This document shows, piece by piece, positions 20,214 through 30,640 of a DNA stretch of 64,000 bases. The stretch is taken from assembly GCF_024362695.1 (NCBI RefSeq), contig NC_065405.1, positions 876,672 through 940,671 of the forward strand, given 5' to 3'. The notes below the pieces were generated by a model. That model was not told the DNA's origin and did no database searches. It saw only the letters and a list, made by a program, of their open reading frames with translations. Made by a program: the position numbers and the translations under genes. How positions within the stretch are numbered: position 1 is the stretch's first letter; the number at the start of each line of letters is the position of its first letter. Origin of the DNA: Pectinophora gossypiella (lineage: Eukaryota > Arthropoda > Insecta > Lepidoptera > Gelechiidae).

Positions 20214-20930
20214 AACATTATTTTGTATTGTATTTGAGCGAGTTCTAATTGTTTTATTTAGTGCGTTGCTCGTGGTTAGTGGTTATAAACGGAAGTAAGT
20301 AAAGTAAGTAAAATGTTTATTTTTCATAAAAACAGAAGAAGAAAAAAGAAAAAAAGAAAGGAAAGGAAGTTGCTCTTTATTTTATTCTGTCACTTTTTAA
20401 GGAGGTATTATAATAGAGTCAAGGGAAAAGCGGTAAAGACCCGGTGACTTTTTCCTTTTTTAAAATTTTTCGTCATTTTATCAGACCATCAGAACCATTA
20501 ATTTATTACTTGTATGTGTGGTATACCCGTATGCTAGAAAAAGTATAACAAACTTATTGACCCGGTAGGTCCTTAATCTATAACCTAGCATTGATTTGGT
20601 GTGTTGAACAAGCCAAGTACCGGGTCACTTTCAATACTGATTTTCACGTTTTTTACTGTAATAATTAACATGTAAGCGCTGATAAATATACATGGATTCT
20701 GAACGTGGCTGTACGCTCCAAATGCTTCGGTTGTTTTTGAATAAAAAAGCTAATTGTGTTGCATTGTATACCGGTGTAAATAGTACTATGTTGACTCTAC
20801 TTAGCAACTGGAACGGTGTTTTGCATAATGTTACAATCAGATGCTCTCTTTATTCATCTTTGACATCGAATTCACAACCTATTTGCCAGGATTTTCAACA
20901 GTCTAACAATCTCAATTGGTTAGGCAGAGG
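20214..20930. other. Unassigned spacer
   Basis: Purine-rich run at 20330-20370, otherwise AT-rich. An 83-codon open frame at 20692-20943 has no recognisable motif and runs into a MITE, so I do not call it a gene. Confidence 0.35.
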
Positions 20931-20934
20931 TGTA

Positions 20935-21530
20935 CAGTCATGAGCAATATAATGTACCCACTTTAGGACTCTGTCGCACTAACATATTTGACATTTAGTG
21001 AGACTTACAGTTCAATTTGTTTACCTAAAATAAGAACCAACTACGGCAGGAAAACTGTACGTTTTGAGGGAGCTCATCTTTATAATAAGTTGCCATCCTA
21101 CATAAAAAATACTACATCGCTAAATATCTTAAAATCCCAGCTGCGTAAACATATTTATCATGTGTACCATAGAATAATCTTGTAAAACTTTAAGTAAGTA
21201 ACTAAATGAGCAACCTGTATCTGTGAACGCCAATCCCTTCCTTTAACTAGTTTTTCGATGAGCGATAGGTATATAGTCATACTTCACTCACACTTGTAAA
21301 CAACGTATCAAAGCGATGTATTTCTTGTTTTTGGTAAATTTTATATGCATACCCTCTCTGCCTGCTCAACGGCACTTTATCTATCTTTTGTAAAAACATT
21401 TAGTTCTCATGTTAAGTGACTATGTATAGTTGTTTTTATGAGAATAAAGTTCTTTAAACTGATTTGTCAAAAAAAGTTTATGTGACATGGTACCGAAGTG
21501 TACTTATACATATTAATGCCCGTGACCGTA
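20935..21530. mobile_element. MITE M3 interrupted by a CR1/L2-like LINE end
   Basis: Bases 20935-21019 and 21462-21530 together reproduce the uninterrupted 120-base MITE at 32850-32970. The insert 21020-21461 is flanked by ATTTG (21015-21019, 21462-21466). It encodes a LINE C-terminus (frame ending 21185, with VRFEGAHLYNKLPSYIKN) and ends AATAAAGTTCTTTAAACTG. Confidence 0.7.
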
Positions 21531-21539
21531 TATTAATAA

Positions 21540-21640
21540 CCGTATATTGGAGCAGCGTGGTGGAGTATGCTCCATACGCCCTCCGGTTGAATGAGGCCTG
21601 TGCCCAGCAGTGGGACGTATATAGGCTGTTTATGTTATGT
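21540..21640 (+). mobile_element. RTE-type tail
   Basis: Here the tail reads in frame as NEACAQQWDVY, showing that the CCCAGCAGTGGGACG block is the C-terminus of an RTE protein (compare AFAQQWDT in the RT copy at 15249). Confidence 0.65.
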
Positions 21641-21689
21641 ATGTTGTTATATATTATATTTATCTTATCCAAACGTGATTTTAGAGACA

Positions 21690-21800
21690 TCCGCAGTCTG
21701 GTAATGTGGAAGAAGCAAGATAAATACGTCAGGATCGAAGCCAATGGAATTCCACAGCCTCTGCTTACCCCGGTGGGAAATAGGCGTGAGTTTATGTATG
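21690..21800 (+). mobile_element. LINE T1 tail
   Basis: GGATCGAAGCCAATGGAATT to GTGAGTTTATGTATGTATAT, a T1 3' end with a TATG-type tail. Confidence 0.6.
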
Positions 21801-22240
21801 TATATAAGATTTGTAAAATTAAAAGTTAAAGCTGACTGTTCTTTCAATGTTTCTATTTAGAATAGAGTGCCTAGTACAAACTTATTAGCAAATATTACGT
21901 AAGGTCATGACGCTTTTTGTTTGGTGGAAAGTGCACGTTCTAATCAAACAAGCAAACTGTGTTAAACGGATTTCCCTTTGAAGTACTTAGGTAACTATTT
22001 TCTATTTTGAAAACGCGAACTCGAACATAATTTACAATAATTTGTATTTACATCATACACACACACACACACACACACACCATGCGCTATTATAATGTAA
22101 ATAATACGTAAAATTGTTATGTCTCCTTACAATGAAGATTTTCGATAATTTGTCATTAAGTATTGTTTTTTTTATTGAAATTTGGGTTCTATGCAGCTTA
22201 AAGCACAATATGAAATTGAAAATAATTAAAAACAAAACTC
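21801..22240. other. Spacer with a (CA)n microsatellite
   Basis: A (CA)12-like run at about 22057-22081; the remainder is AT-rich with nothing recognised. Confidence 0.5.
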
Positions 22241-22350
22241 AAAATTTCATGAATTTTGCGACGGAAAATTCCACTAGATACTAACTCAGAATCATGGTCT
22301 GAATCATCCCTCAAAGTTTTCGTTACGATGTCACTAACACCCTGTATACT
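22241..22350. mobile_element. Half of double-foldback element DF1
   Basis: Matches one outer arm of the element at 29834-30323 (TTTTGCGACGGAAAATTCCA, then ACGATGTCACTAACACCCTG). Confidence 0.65.
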
Positions 22351-22544
22351 TAAAAAAAGTTTAGTATTTAAGTAATTTATTTATTAGTTTTAGTAATCAA
22401 AATTTCATAACGAATAATCTTATCTTGAACCTAATACACGATCCAATTACTGAATAATTACTGTCACTTAATTTATTACTGTCACTTTTCACATTATAAA
22501 AATCATTTAAACTGTAAGTAAGTAAATCTTTTACTAAAAGTTCA

Positions 22545-22770
22545 AAATCTCTGCAGGTGGATACCTGGTTGATGGTTGCGATGAGTGCGAGTGTGGAGTA
22601 TCACCACAAATTATGGCTCACCTTTTATGCTGTCCTAAGTGCCCTAACACCTGTCCTATTAAAGACCTTCACGAAGCTACTGATAATGCCGTGAGCGTGG
22701 CCAATTACTGGTCAGCAAGAAATTAATATCGATCACCATCGACTCGCAAAGAAGAAGAAGATAGTGATGG
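22545..22770 (+). mobile_element. LINE C-terminus with zinc knuckle and (GAA)n tail, copy 1
   Basis: Translates as CDECECGVSPQIMAHLLCCP, then KCPNTCPIKDL and VANYWSARN, stop, then a GAAGAAGAAG tail. It is the same family as the minus-strand copy at 59651-60031. The Cys/His cluster resembles the terminal zinc knuckle of many non-LTR retrotransposons. The 5' boundary is unclear. Confidence 0.65.
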
Positions 22771-23133
22771 TTATGAGAAAAAGACGGTAAGTATAACAAA
22801 TAAGTTATAATATGAAGAAACATTGTGCGCCAGCGCCAGCCAATATAGATCCCAATATATTTACCTAACGCGATATAGATATTACTTTGTGAGTTATACC
22901 TGCCCGTCTATTCGTTAATAATGAGAACGCAGTAAAATATATGAGTAATAGTAATTAAAACAGTCTGTTGTTTGTTAAACGTAACAAATAGACATTAGCA
23001 ATAAGTCGGCTATTTCCGCTCGAACGATTCAAATTCGCGTTCAAATAACACATTTGGTTTATTTGCCAAATGTACTGTAAATATACCAGTTTTATAAAAC
23101 ATCTTGTGTGATTGATGTAGTGAAACTTTCTAT

Positions 23134-23443
23134 CGGCCACCGTGGTCCAGTGGTTGAGCGTTGTGCTCACGATCCGGAGGTCCCGGCTTCGAATCCCGGT
23201 GGGGATATATCACAAAAATCACTTTGAGATTCCTAGTTTGGTTAGGACATTGCAGGTTTATCACCTGTATGTCCGAAAGTAAGATGATGCGTGCTTCGAT
23301 AAGCACGTTAAGCCGTTGGTCCCGGTTACTTACTATTGTAAGTACGTAGTCATTACATGAATCACGTCAGAGGCCTTTGGTGGCTCAGTAATAACCCAAA
23401 CACCAGGGTTGATGAGGTTGATAATCCACACGAGAGAAGAAAA
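23134..23443 (+). mobile_element. tRNA-headed SINE, family 1
   Basis: The head 23134-23206 has an A-box-like TGGTCCAGTGGTTGAGCG and a B-box GGCTTCGAATCCC. The body includes CCGAAAGTAAGATGATGCGT and GCACGTTAAGCCGTTGGTCC, and the tail ends in AGAAGAAAA, matching the (GAA)n LINE family. Tail-only pieces lie at 27127-27235 (minus) and 50790-50965. Confidence 0.7.
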
Positions 23444-23549
23444 TCTAGTATAAGTATGTTTTAATTGGATTATTCTGCAATACAATAACGTATTGACGTA
23501 AAGAGGTACATTGACCAAAGAGATGTCCTTAGAAAGGGATTCTCTTAAA

Positions 23550-24095
23550 ATGCATAAATGGTTTTGTCATAATTTTAATTATCATAATCTTTTTTGCATA
23601 ACGTTTTTTAGCATAATAGTACTTTCCCATAATAACATCTAAGAATACTGGTTTGTTAGGTATAACTTATTTTTGGACTAATATTTATTGGCATAAATTT
23701 GATTCGTATATAAATAGGTATCCATAATTATTTTTTAGAATAATAATATTTTGTCATAATTTTTACAAGGCATAACAGTAGGTTAGGGTGCATGTTTATC
23801 TTACACACGAAAAGTATACTGAATGATGACCAACAGCATGAAATAGAGTTATAAAATATAAAAAATCACAATCATGAACCAAATGCAGCCAAGGAAAAAG
23901 TAAGTTTCGGAAAAGTTCAAAGTTGTGCCAAAACTTTTCTTATTCGAAGTATAGTCTTTATGCTTATATATCATTATTGTCATTAATTATTATGCTTATA
24001 GTAGTTATGATTTTCAAAATTATGCTTTAAAAGTTATGACAAATTAATACTATGCGTAACTAATAATAGGACAAGTAACATTATGCCATGGTAAA
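23550..24095. mobile_element. Foldback-like element with dispersed CATAAT motifs
   Basis: The left half carries repeated CATAAT/CATAAC (23548, 23571, 23582, 23598, 23611, 23628 and on), and the right half the inverse ATTATG/GTTATG (23988, 24006, 24020, 24034, 24050). The symmetry suggests one element with motif clusters of opposite polarity, centred near 23830-23900. No TSD found. Confidence 0.45.
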
Positions 24096-24329
24096 TTAGT
24101 GTTAACGACGGCCTCTTTGGTCCTCCTTAGTTTTGTTTCTTTTATATTATATATTGTCATACTTGTACGTTCTGTTGTTTTTTAAAAATGTCAATGTCAG
24201 TTTTTCTTTTGGTTGCAATAAATCAGTTCAAAAATGTTTTTACTTTCGTGATATTTTTTACCGTACGCGCTCTCAACAAGTGGTCCTATTCTATTATTGC
24301 ATAAAATTTTATGAGTAAAAATAGAGAAC

Positions 24330-24515
24330 CCCTTAGAAAAGGTTTAGTACGATCTACTCTGAACCGGCGTGCGAGTATAAAACGATTGATGAATGTGGAG
24401 GAAGCAAAAGAAGTGTGTTAGGATCGAAGGAAATGAAAATCCATAGTCTCTGCATACCCCGGTGGGTGTATGTGAGTGCGGTGAGTGTGAGTTTATGTAT
24501 GTATGTTAATAATGA
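24330..24515 (+). mobile_element. LINE T1 tail
   Basis: GTTTAGTACGATCTACTCTG, then CCGGCGTGCGAGTATAAAAC, ending with TATGTATGTA at about 24495. A diverged copy. Confidence 0.6.
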
Positions 24516-24793
24516 AAGATGTATTGATAAATGCGACATTTTGTTACGTTTTTCTATGACGTTGCAGGTTGCTTTTTTTGTAATTTCGTGCTTTGACGTT
24601 TAGTAAAAAGTAACTGATTTGACTAGTTGGAATATAGCCTATAATGGTCATAATAATTACATCGTCAGTCTACGCCCCTGTTAGAAAGTTCCTTTTATAT
24701 TGTTTTCTATACATCCGACACTGTTTGTATTGTTATTTGTTCTCACATATCAAATTACTTGATTGTGCGACCAACAATGTGTCACTTTTAAAC

Positions 24794-24885
24794 ATGAAAA
24801 TTGCTGTAATGGTGATTTTGGTGGTACTTGTTTTGGAAGACACTGTCACACATAATATCTCCACACTTCACTGCATTCTATTGTT
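24794..24885 (+). other. Possible signal-peptide exon
   Basis: The ATG at 24794 begins MKIAVMVILVVLVLEDTVTH, a plausible secretory signal (lysine, then hydrophobic core). It continues to a Cys and meets GTAAGTACC at 24886. No downstream exon, promoter or homologue is apparent, so it may be a coincidence in AT-rich DNA. Confidence 0.2.
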
Positions 24886-24984
24886 TGTAAGTACCGTCAC
24901 ATCATGTCCGTTGTACTTAAAAGGCATTTTTTCCTCACCACACACACACACACTCACATATAGCTGTAATAAGAGCAGCTTCTC

Positions 24985-25345
24985 AAGACGGGAAGACAAA
25001 ACATGTGTGTTACTGAATGGTGGCCAAAGGATGGTATAGCGAGGCTGACCACCAGCCTGGTGGTCGGATGACATTGTGAGGTAACGTCGGAAAGCAATGG
25101 ATCAGACTTGCACAGGACCGGAAAGGATGGCGTGAAAGGGAGTAGAGTAGAATATTATTTATTCTTCACCTGATTTTCCGAAAAAGTAAGATGATTCCGT
25201 GCTTGGGAGGTCACGTTAAGCAGTAAAAGCAACTCCAGCAACCCATATTGGAGCAGCGTGGTGGAGTATGCTCCATACCCCCTCCGGTTGATTGAGGGGA
25301 GGCCTGTGCCCAGCAGTGGGACGTATATAGGCAGTTTATGATATT
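24985..25345 (+). mobile_element. RTE-like LINE C-terminal fragment plus RTE tail
   Basis: With frameshifts 25040-25145 reads PPAWWSDDIVR and KAMDQTCTGPE-type sequence, typical of the RTE C-terminus. An RTE tail (CCCAGCAGTGGGACGTATAT) lies at 25243-25340. These are two decayed pieces. Confidence 0.5.
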
Positions 25346-25436
25346 TTATGATGTATGTTTATTTATTAAGTAATCTACCACCATAGAATACGGAATAATA
25401 TACTACGTTTAGAAGGGCAACTCTCTGCTCTCTGTC

Positions 25437-25562
25437 TGGTCCCTGTTTAGACTTAAATCGTATAGTGACATACGTCATACACACAGATGCACTGTACGAT
25501 AATGTCAATGTGTAGTGTCTATGTAAAACGAGGTTGTTTGTATGAAGTGACCGGGGTGTGCT
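25437..25562 (+). repeat. Unclassified dispersed repeat, copy 2
   Basis: Second copy of the repeat at 240-361, same orientation. Confidence 0.5.
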
Positions 25563-25565
25563 ACC

Positions 25566-25873
25566 ACGAAAATAGATCATCACCAGCCCATTAACGTCCC
25601 CACTGCTGGGGCACGGGCCTTCCCTATGGATGGATAGGGAGATCGGGCCTTAAACCACCACGCGAGCCCAGTGCGGATTGGTTATTAGCGACTGCTAATG
25701 CAGCCGGGACCAACGGCTTAACGTGCCTTCCGAAGCACGGAGGAGTTCGAAAATGAAAACTTTTTTGTGGTCACCCATCCTATGACCGGCCTTTGCGAAA
25801 GTTGCTTAACTTCAACAATCGCAGACCGAGCGCGTTTACCGCTGCGCCACCGAGCTCCTCAACGAAAATAGAT
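25566..25873 (-). mobile_element. tRNA/5S-headed SINE (family 5S), TSD ACGAAAATAGAT
   Basis: The insert 25578-25861 has a 12-base TSD at 25566-25577 and 25862-25873. On the minus strand the head reads GAGCTCGGTGGCGCAGCGGT, like a tRNA A-box, and then GAAGTTAAGCAAC and GGATGGGTGACCAC (here with small changes), closely resembling the internal promoter of 5S rRNA. The tail at the left ends in a GATG-type run. Other copies: 39740-39850 (+), 39970-40083 (-), 52965-54957 (-, interrupted) and 55980-56271 (-). Confidence 0.8.
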
Positions 25874-25924
25874 ACGAAATATAATTTATAGGTAGTCTGT
25901 GTTTGTTTTGTGGTTTACCGTCTT

Positions 25925-26165
25925 GTTTCTAAAACTTATAGCGCGTCGGTTCGAACCCCGGTACTAGGCTTGCATCAATGCGTTATTAAAGTGCAGTTTC
26001 ACTAACACAGTTGGCTCGAGCATTATAGACGTTGATACGGCTCATCACCTATCACATTGGTCTATCAGAAAGCTCGTTAAGGCGTGGGTACTTAGTTCAT
26101 CTTGCGATGGATGTACTCTGACTACCCCAATTGGGAATGTAGTCCAGCAGGGCTAACATGCGCAA
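25925..26165 (+). mobile_element. tRNA-headed SINE, family 3
   Basis: B-box-like GGTTCGAACCCC at 25949 and the same body as 18345-18565, ending ACCCCAATTGGGAATGTAGT. Partial relatives lie at 31305-31440, 33530-33620 (minus) and 50380-50465. Confidence 0.6.
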
Positions 26166-26288
26166 CGTGATAAAATTATCGATCGATTTGATAAATTTTG
26201 TCGAAATAAATAAGTCTGTTTTTTCCCTAACATGCGTGTCGCGTGTTTTTGTTCGCATTTAGACAAAACGACATGGCTTATTTGGGTT

Positions 26289-26633
26289 CACATAACGTAC
26301 ATATAACATAAATAGCCTATATACGTCCCACTGCTGGGCACAGGCCTCCCCTCAATCAACCGGAGAGGGTATGGAGCATACTCCACCACGCTGCTCCACT
26401 GCGGGTTGGTGGAGGTGTTTTTACGGCTAATAGCCGGGACCAACGGCTTAACGTGCCCTCCGAAGCACGGAATCATCTTACTTTTTCGGACAATCAGGTG
26501 ATTCAAGCCTGAAAAGTCCTTACCAAACAAAGAACAGTCTCACAAAGTGATTTCGACAATGTCCCCATCGGGAATCGAACCCGGACCTCCAGATCGTGAG
26601 CCTAACGCTCTGACCACTAGACCACGGAGGCTG
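26289..26633 (-). mobile_element. tRNA-headed SINE, family 2, with RTE tail
   Basis: On the minus strand the head is CCTCCGTGGTCTAGTGGTCA through GGGTTCGATTCCC. The body has CGAAAAAGTAAGATGATTCC, and the 3' end is the RTE tail GTGCCCAGCAGTGGGACG with a TATGTTATATG end. A second copy is at 51134-51478 (-); partial heads lie at 33030-33106 and 58215-58345 (-). The head and body are close to family 1 but the tail is from a different LINE. Confidence 0.75.
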
Positions 26634-26829
26634 GGGTCACATATTATTAGCACCAAAACGACATAGTTATATCGTCAGAATCGATAAAATGATCGTGACA
26701 AAATTTTATCACATAATATGTTTAATTATTAAGTACATGTAATTATTTAACAATAAATCGCACATATCTTATACCTAGTATCTTAAAATCTTCTCAACAG
26801 TCGTATAAAATCAAAGTCCGTGTAATAAT

Positions 26830-26950
26830 ACAGGCCGCATCACACTACAGCGCTTGCCGGTTGCAGGTGCGCGCGCATGATCGATACGCTATCGGTGTGC
26901 GCGCGCGCCGACAATTAATTTCAACGCCATCTCGCGGATAATGTAGTGTA
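26830..26950. other. GC-rich unique patch
   Basis: Contains GTGCGCGCGCATGATCGATA and the near-inverse GTGTGCGCGCGCGCC; possibly a small decayed foldback. No gene seen. Confidence 0.3.
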
Positions 26951-27126
26951 ATGCTGTTTGTTACTGAACCTAGTGCATAAATATTCTATATTATTATTTT
27001 TTTAAATTGGAGCTTACTCTTGTTAACAAACAAACTTTGGTGTTACAGCCACGTGTACTATTTGCGGATGACTAGTTTGCTCAGACTATTTATTTATTAA
27101 AAAAGTCATGCAGCTTACATACAAGT

Positions 27127-27235
27127 CTTCTTCTTCTGTCGTGTGGGTTGTGAGGTTCCCAACCTCATCACCCTGGTGTCAGGGTTACTATTGACCCCCA
27201 AACGCCCCTGACATGGCTCATGTAACGACTTCAAT
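27127..27235 (-). mobile_element. SINE family 1 tail fragment
   Basis: CTTCTTCTTCTGTCGTGTGG start (the inverse of a GAAGAAG tail), then ACCCTGGTGTCAGGGTTACT and CCCCTGACATGGCTCATGTA, all matching the family 1 SINE tail. Confidence 0.6.
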
Positions 27236-27612
27236 GTGTATCGAATTTTACAGTTCTGTAAGCAACCGACATGATGCTTCACAGTCGACTTCGACTACAG
27301 CGACAGCTGGTGGACTCATTGAGCTTTGAAAGTCACCAGAGATGGTGTGCTTTGTGATGGTGCGCATCGCCAATTTTATGTGAAAACGTACGCCCGCATT
27401 GTGGGCACGTCAGCACACCGCACACATCACCAACAACAAAACTACGTATATATTTCTTGTAACATCTGTCACACTGCATTTATGGCAAATGAGTATGATT
27501 TTCTTTTTGCTATAGTTGTTAAGAGCTGTTGGTCTCCCAAATATAAAATGAATAAATAAATAAATAAAGAATCTTCTCTTATCTTAACAACAGTGGCTGC
27601 AAGTTATCTTCT

Positions 27613-27776
27613 GGGGATTAAAATGGCCACATCGAAGCAATTCATCTAAGAAAGCAATATTGCTATTAAAATTTGACATTTGTTTGTATAACGCACTTAC
27701 TTTTATATGCGCAAATGTCAAATTGCAATATTGCTTTCTTAGATGAATTGCTTCGATGTGGCCATTTTAACCCCCT
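27613..27776. mobile_element. Foldback MITE M2, intact, ~50-bp near-perfect arms
   Basis: The left arm from GGGGATTAAAATGGCCACAT through AAAGCAATATTGC is mirrored by the right arm ending ATGTGGCCATTTTAACCCC. The central part is about 60 bases. It is a near-perfect hairpin, hence a young copy. Other copies: 9105-9200 (partial) and 38034-38522 (interrupted). Confidence 0.85.
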
Positions 27777-27849
27777 GATCTCTTGTGGACCTACCCTTTA
27801 TTAGAGCCAAAACCCCGAAACTACACCACATTTCCAAGTGAGCACCAGG

Positions 27850-28020
27850 TCTAACACAGTCCCCGCGTAGTGTTTACGTTGCAGCATCCTTCCGTGTGAT
27901 CGGCTAATTAAATTGGCCGGGCGTCTAATGGGAAATCGCGGCCAATAAATCTGCGTGCGCCGGCGCAGATAATGTGTCCGACGGCTAGCCGCGGCCTGGG
28001 AATCGGAGCCGGCTCGCACA
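27850..28020. promoter_or_regulatory. GC-rich unique block with homeodomain-like sites
   Basis: It is unlike any other stretch here. It contains GGCTAATTAAATTGGCC and GCGGCCAATAAATCTGCG, i.e. TAATTA- and TTTATTGG-like homeodomain core sites, in a CpG-containing block. It may be a conserved non-coding element or enhancer; this is inferred from motifs and composition only. Confidence 0.25.
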
Positions 28021-28059
28021 GACTACTAAGAGACTGACGCATTTAACAAAATTTAATAA

Positions 28060-28175
28060 TAAGGAGAAGTTAGCTGCGGGAAGCCGTTGGATGCGGGCAG
28101 CGCAGGACCGATCGTCGTGGAGATCCTTGGGGGAGGCCTATGCCCAGCAGTGAGCCTCGTACGGCTGATGATGAT
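28060..28175 (+). mobile_element. RTE C-terminal tail with (GATG) end
   Basis: Translates as GSRWMRAAQDRSSWRSLGEA, then AYAQQ, then a GATGATGATG end; an RTE family related to but distinct from that at 15249. Confidence 0.65.
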
Positions 28176-29330
28176 GAAGGAGAAGTTAGAATAATATGTA
28201 CATAGTGTACTTACACAAAATAAATATAAAAACTGTAACACATTTTTCTTTAAGTACTTTAACTTTTAATGTGAAGATTGTGCGAATGAATCTGTTTTAT
28301 TGTTTATCAATAATTGGTTTATAGTTCGGTATTATGTCGGACAGTTAATATTGTTGCGGAACCCTGATGACTTTTCTATTAAACCCGTTGCTTCCGCGGA
28401 ACCATCAATACCGTAACCTTATAAATGTAAAAATGTTTTTATGCATGTGATGTGGTTGTACTATATAAATAAATAAATAAACCATCTTTTAGGAAACGGT
28501 GTCTAGTCAGATGTAAGTCTGTGTCGGCAAATGAAACAAAACTGGCTGGTAGTGTTTCCTTGCTGCCGTGGCGTGTGGTACGCTGCACATCTTTTTAATT
28601 GCTCGTCGTCTTCCTGCTTGAAGACACGGCATCTTGAGCTGATGATGGTTACGTTGTGGGCTGGGTTTAGTCTCACAGAAAGTGAAAAATTAAAAACAGG
28701 CTTCTTCTTATCGTGTCACCTGACAAGTATCTCCAACATTCCAAGGACGTAAATTTTATTATTAAAAATTAAGTGAATTGCTTTTTTGTCACACATATAA
28801 AAATCATTAAAACTGTACGTAAATCTTATACTAAATTTCCTTGCAAAGTAAATTAAAACATTGGGTACTTAAGTAATTTATTTTTTATGAAATGTCAACG
28901 CAGGGTACAGGGTAACCGTGAAATGCTAACTGTCAATTTTGAGCCTATTTTGAGCATACTTGGTCTTCTTATATCATGGCCCGGACCTTCCTATTATTTA
29001 GGCCCGATGTATTGGGTAGTGTAATAAGCCTTATGTTACTTGCAGTCTACGTCACAGCTTCCGACTCTGAAAAAGCCATCTAATTATCACATGCTTTCAT
29101 ACTTGAAGCGAATTTATTAAAACAATGTCACTGTGAAAGTGTTCATTATCCATTGTTATGAAAGGCGTTGGGCTTTCACACTTTGTATCGGGCTGGGGAT
29201 CGGAAAAATGCGAAGCCTTCGAAGCCTCCCTCCCAATTAGCATCCGGCGGGATGCCACCGACCATCGACGGTATAACCAGAGAGACGTCAACCGCCTTAA
29301 GTATCACAAAAGATAAATTAAAATTTTAAA
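28176..29330. other. Unassigned spacer
   Basis: About 1.1 kb with no recognised element. A 73-codon frame at 28531 and a 64-codon frame on the minus strand at 29097 show no motif. Confidence 0.35.
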
Positions 29331-29660
29331 AAACCCCCGACCAAAAAACCATACTCAATTATTATGACATAAGGTTAAAAATGTAAACACAAAAAGAAAA
29401 ATATAACTTATCCCACATATGCTTGCAAGCAAACTGAGCGTGTAACATTCCTATCACACTTAACAAACGATCTGATGACCTTGAAGACTTGAACCGATTT
29501 CCACCAATCATAGCTAAGAACACTCTAGACTGATATACCTTTCAAACAAAAAAAACGCATTAAAATCGGATCATCCGTTTGGGAGCTACGATGCCACAGA
29601 CAGACACATACACATTTAGACACACGTCGTTTTTGCGTCGGGGGATAAAAACGACTAATT
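29331..29660 (-). mobile_element. Common lepidopteran-type repeat (GACAGACA family)
   Basis: Contains ACCGATTTCCACCAATCATA, ATCGGATCATCCGTTTGGGA, CTACGATGCCACAGACAGAC and GTTTTTGCGTCGGGGGATAA, phrases that in my memory recur across moth and butterfly genomes. No coding sequence; class uncertain. Confidence 0.45.
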
Positions 29661-29831
29661 ACAACATCAGTAGGACTAACATTCGCAACTTGATAAATAA
29701 AAAACATATGCTTTATTGCACGCAACATAAAAACAAGTAAAATAAAACACAAAATAAAAAAAAACATTGTTACGGTCATTTTATCGATTCTGAAGACATA
29801 ATTATGTCGTTTTGTCGATTGGTGCTTATAA

Positions 29832-30325
29832 TACAGGGTGTTAGTGACATCGTAACGAATACTCAGAGGGATGATTCAGACCATAATTCTGAGTTAATAT
29901 TAAGTGGAATTTTCCGTCGCAAAATTCATGTTATTTTTTTAGTTTTTTTTTAAATTATTTTCAATTCTATACTTTTACGATGGAAAATTCCACTTGATAT
30001 TAACTCAGAATAATCAGCTGAATCATCCCTCTCAGTATTCGTTACGATGTCACTTACACCCCATACAAGTACATACAGTTGCCATACAAGTAGGTATGGG
30101 TGTTAGTGACACTGTAACGAATACTGAAGGGGATGATTCAGACCATGATTCTGAGTCGATATCAAGTGGAATTTCCTGTCGGAGAAGTCATGAAAATTTT
30201 AGAGCTTATTTAAATTATTTTCCGTCCCATACTTTTGCGACGGAAAATTCCACTTGATGTCAACTCAGAATCATGGCCTGAATCATCCCTCAAAGTTTTC
30301 GTTACGATGTCACTAACACCCTGTA
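29832..30325 (+). mobile_element. Double-foldback TA-flanked element DF1, copy 1 (490 bp)
   Basis: The element 29834-30323 is flanked by TA. Both outer ends are CAGGGTGTTAGTGACATCGT or its inverse. It consists of two palindromic units back to back, joined near 30060-30100, so the terminal motif occurs four times with alternating polarity. The TA target suggests a Tc1/mariner-type source. The complete two-unit arrangement recurs inverted at 39095-39572. Confidence 0.8.
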
Positions 30326-30344
30326 TATGCGAACCCAAAATAAG

Positions 30345-30368
30345 TCACACACACACACACACACACAA
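30345..30368. repeat. (CA)n microsatellite
   Basis: About eleven CA units directly after DF1 copy 1. Confidence 0.9.
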
Positions 30369-30419
30369 GCATTTATAGATTTGATATTTTCTTTTTAAGA
30401 AATATTTTATGATTTAGTC

Positions 30420-30640
30420 TAACAATTTAAAAAAAAAACTTTATTTTTTTATATTTTGTTATTTTTTCTTGACCATGACTTTTTGGGGGTGGAGGCCTGG
30501 AGTCCTAAAACACAGGGTATCCTAGTTTAGGCTCCAGCCTCTACAAATATTGTATTTTTGTATGTATTTATGTATCCATGTGTTTTATTATTTGTAGAGG
30601 AAATAAAGATTTTACTTTACTTTACTTTACTTTTATGACG
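30420..30640 (+). mobile_element. LINE 3' end with (TTTAC)n tail
   Basis: Contains GGGGGTGGAGGCCTGGAGTC, an imperfect inverted pair around GGCTCCAGCCT, and ends AATAAAGATTTTACTTTACT, a pentamer tail typical of a CR1/L2-like 3' end. No frame is left. Confidence 0.45.

Noticed and set aside
23134..23206. Possible tRNA genes (also at 26560-26633, 33030-33106, 58115-58184 and 35565-35640)
   Set aside because: A- and B-box-like words are present, but each continues into a SINE body, and no convincing cloverleaf closes; they are SINE heads.
25800..25860. 5S rRNA gene
   Set aside because: Only the internal promoter-like part is present, joined to a tRNA-like leader and a SINE tail.
29994..30257. 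87-codon frame repeated almost identically at 39161-39424
   Set aside because: Conservation reflects two copies of the DF1 foldback element, not a protein family; the frame spans its palindromes.
30345..30368. CRISPR-like repeat arrays anywhere in the window
   Set aside because: All tandem arrays seen are microsatellites or minisatellites without unique spacers, and the DNA is eukaryotic.
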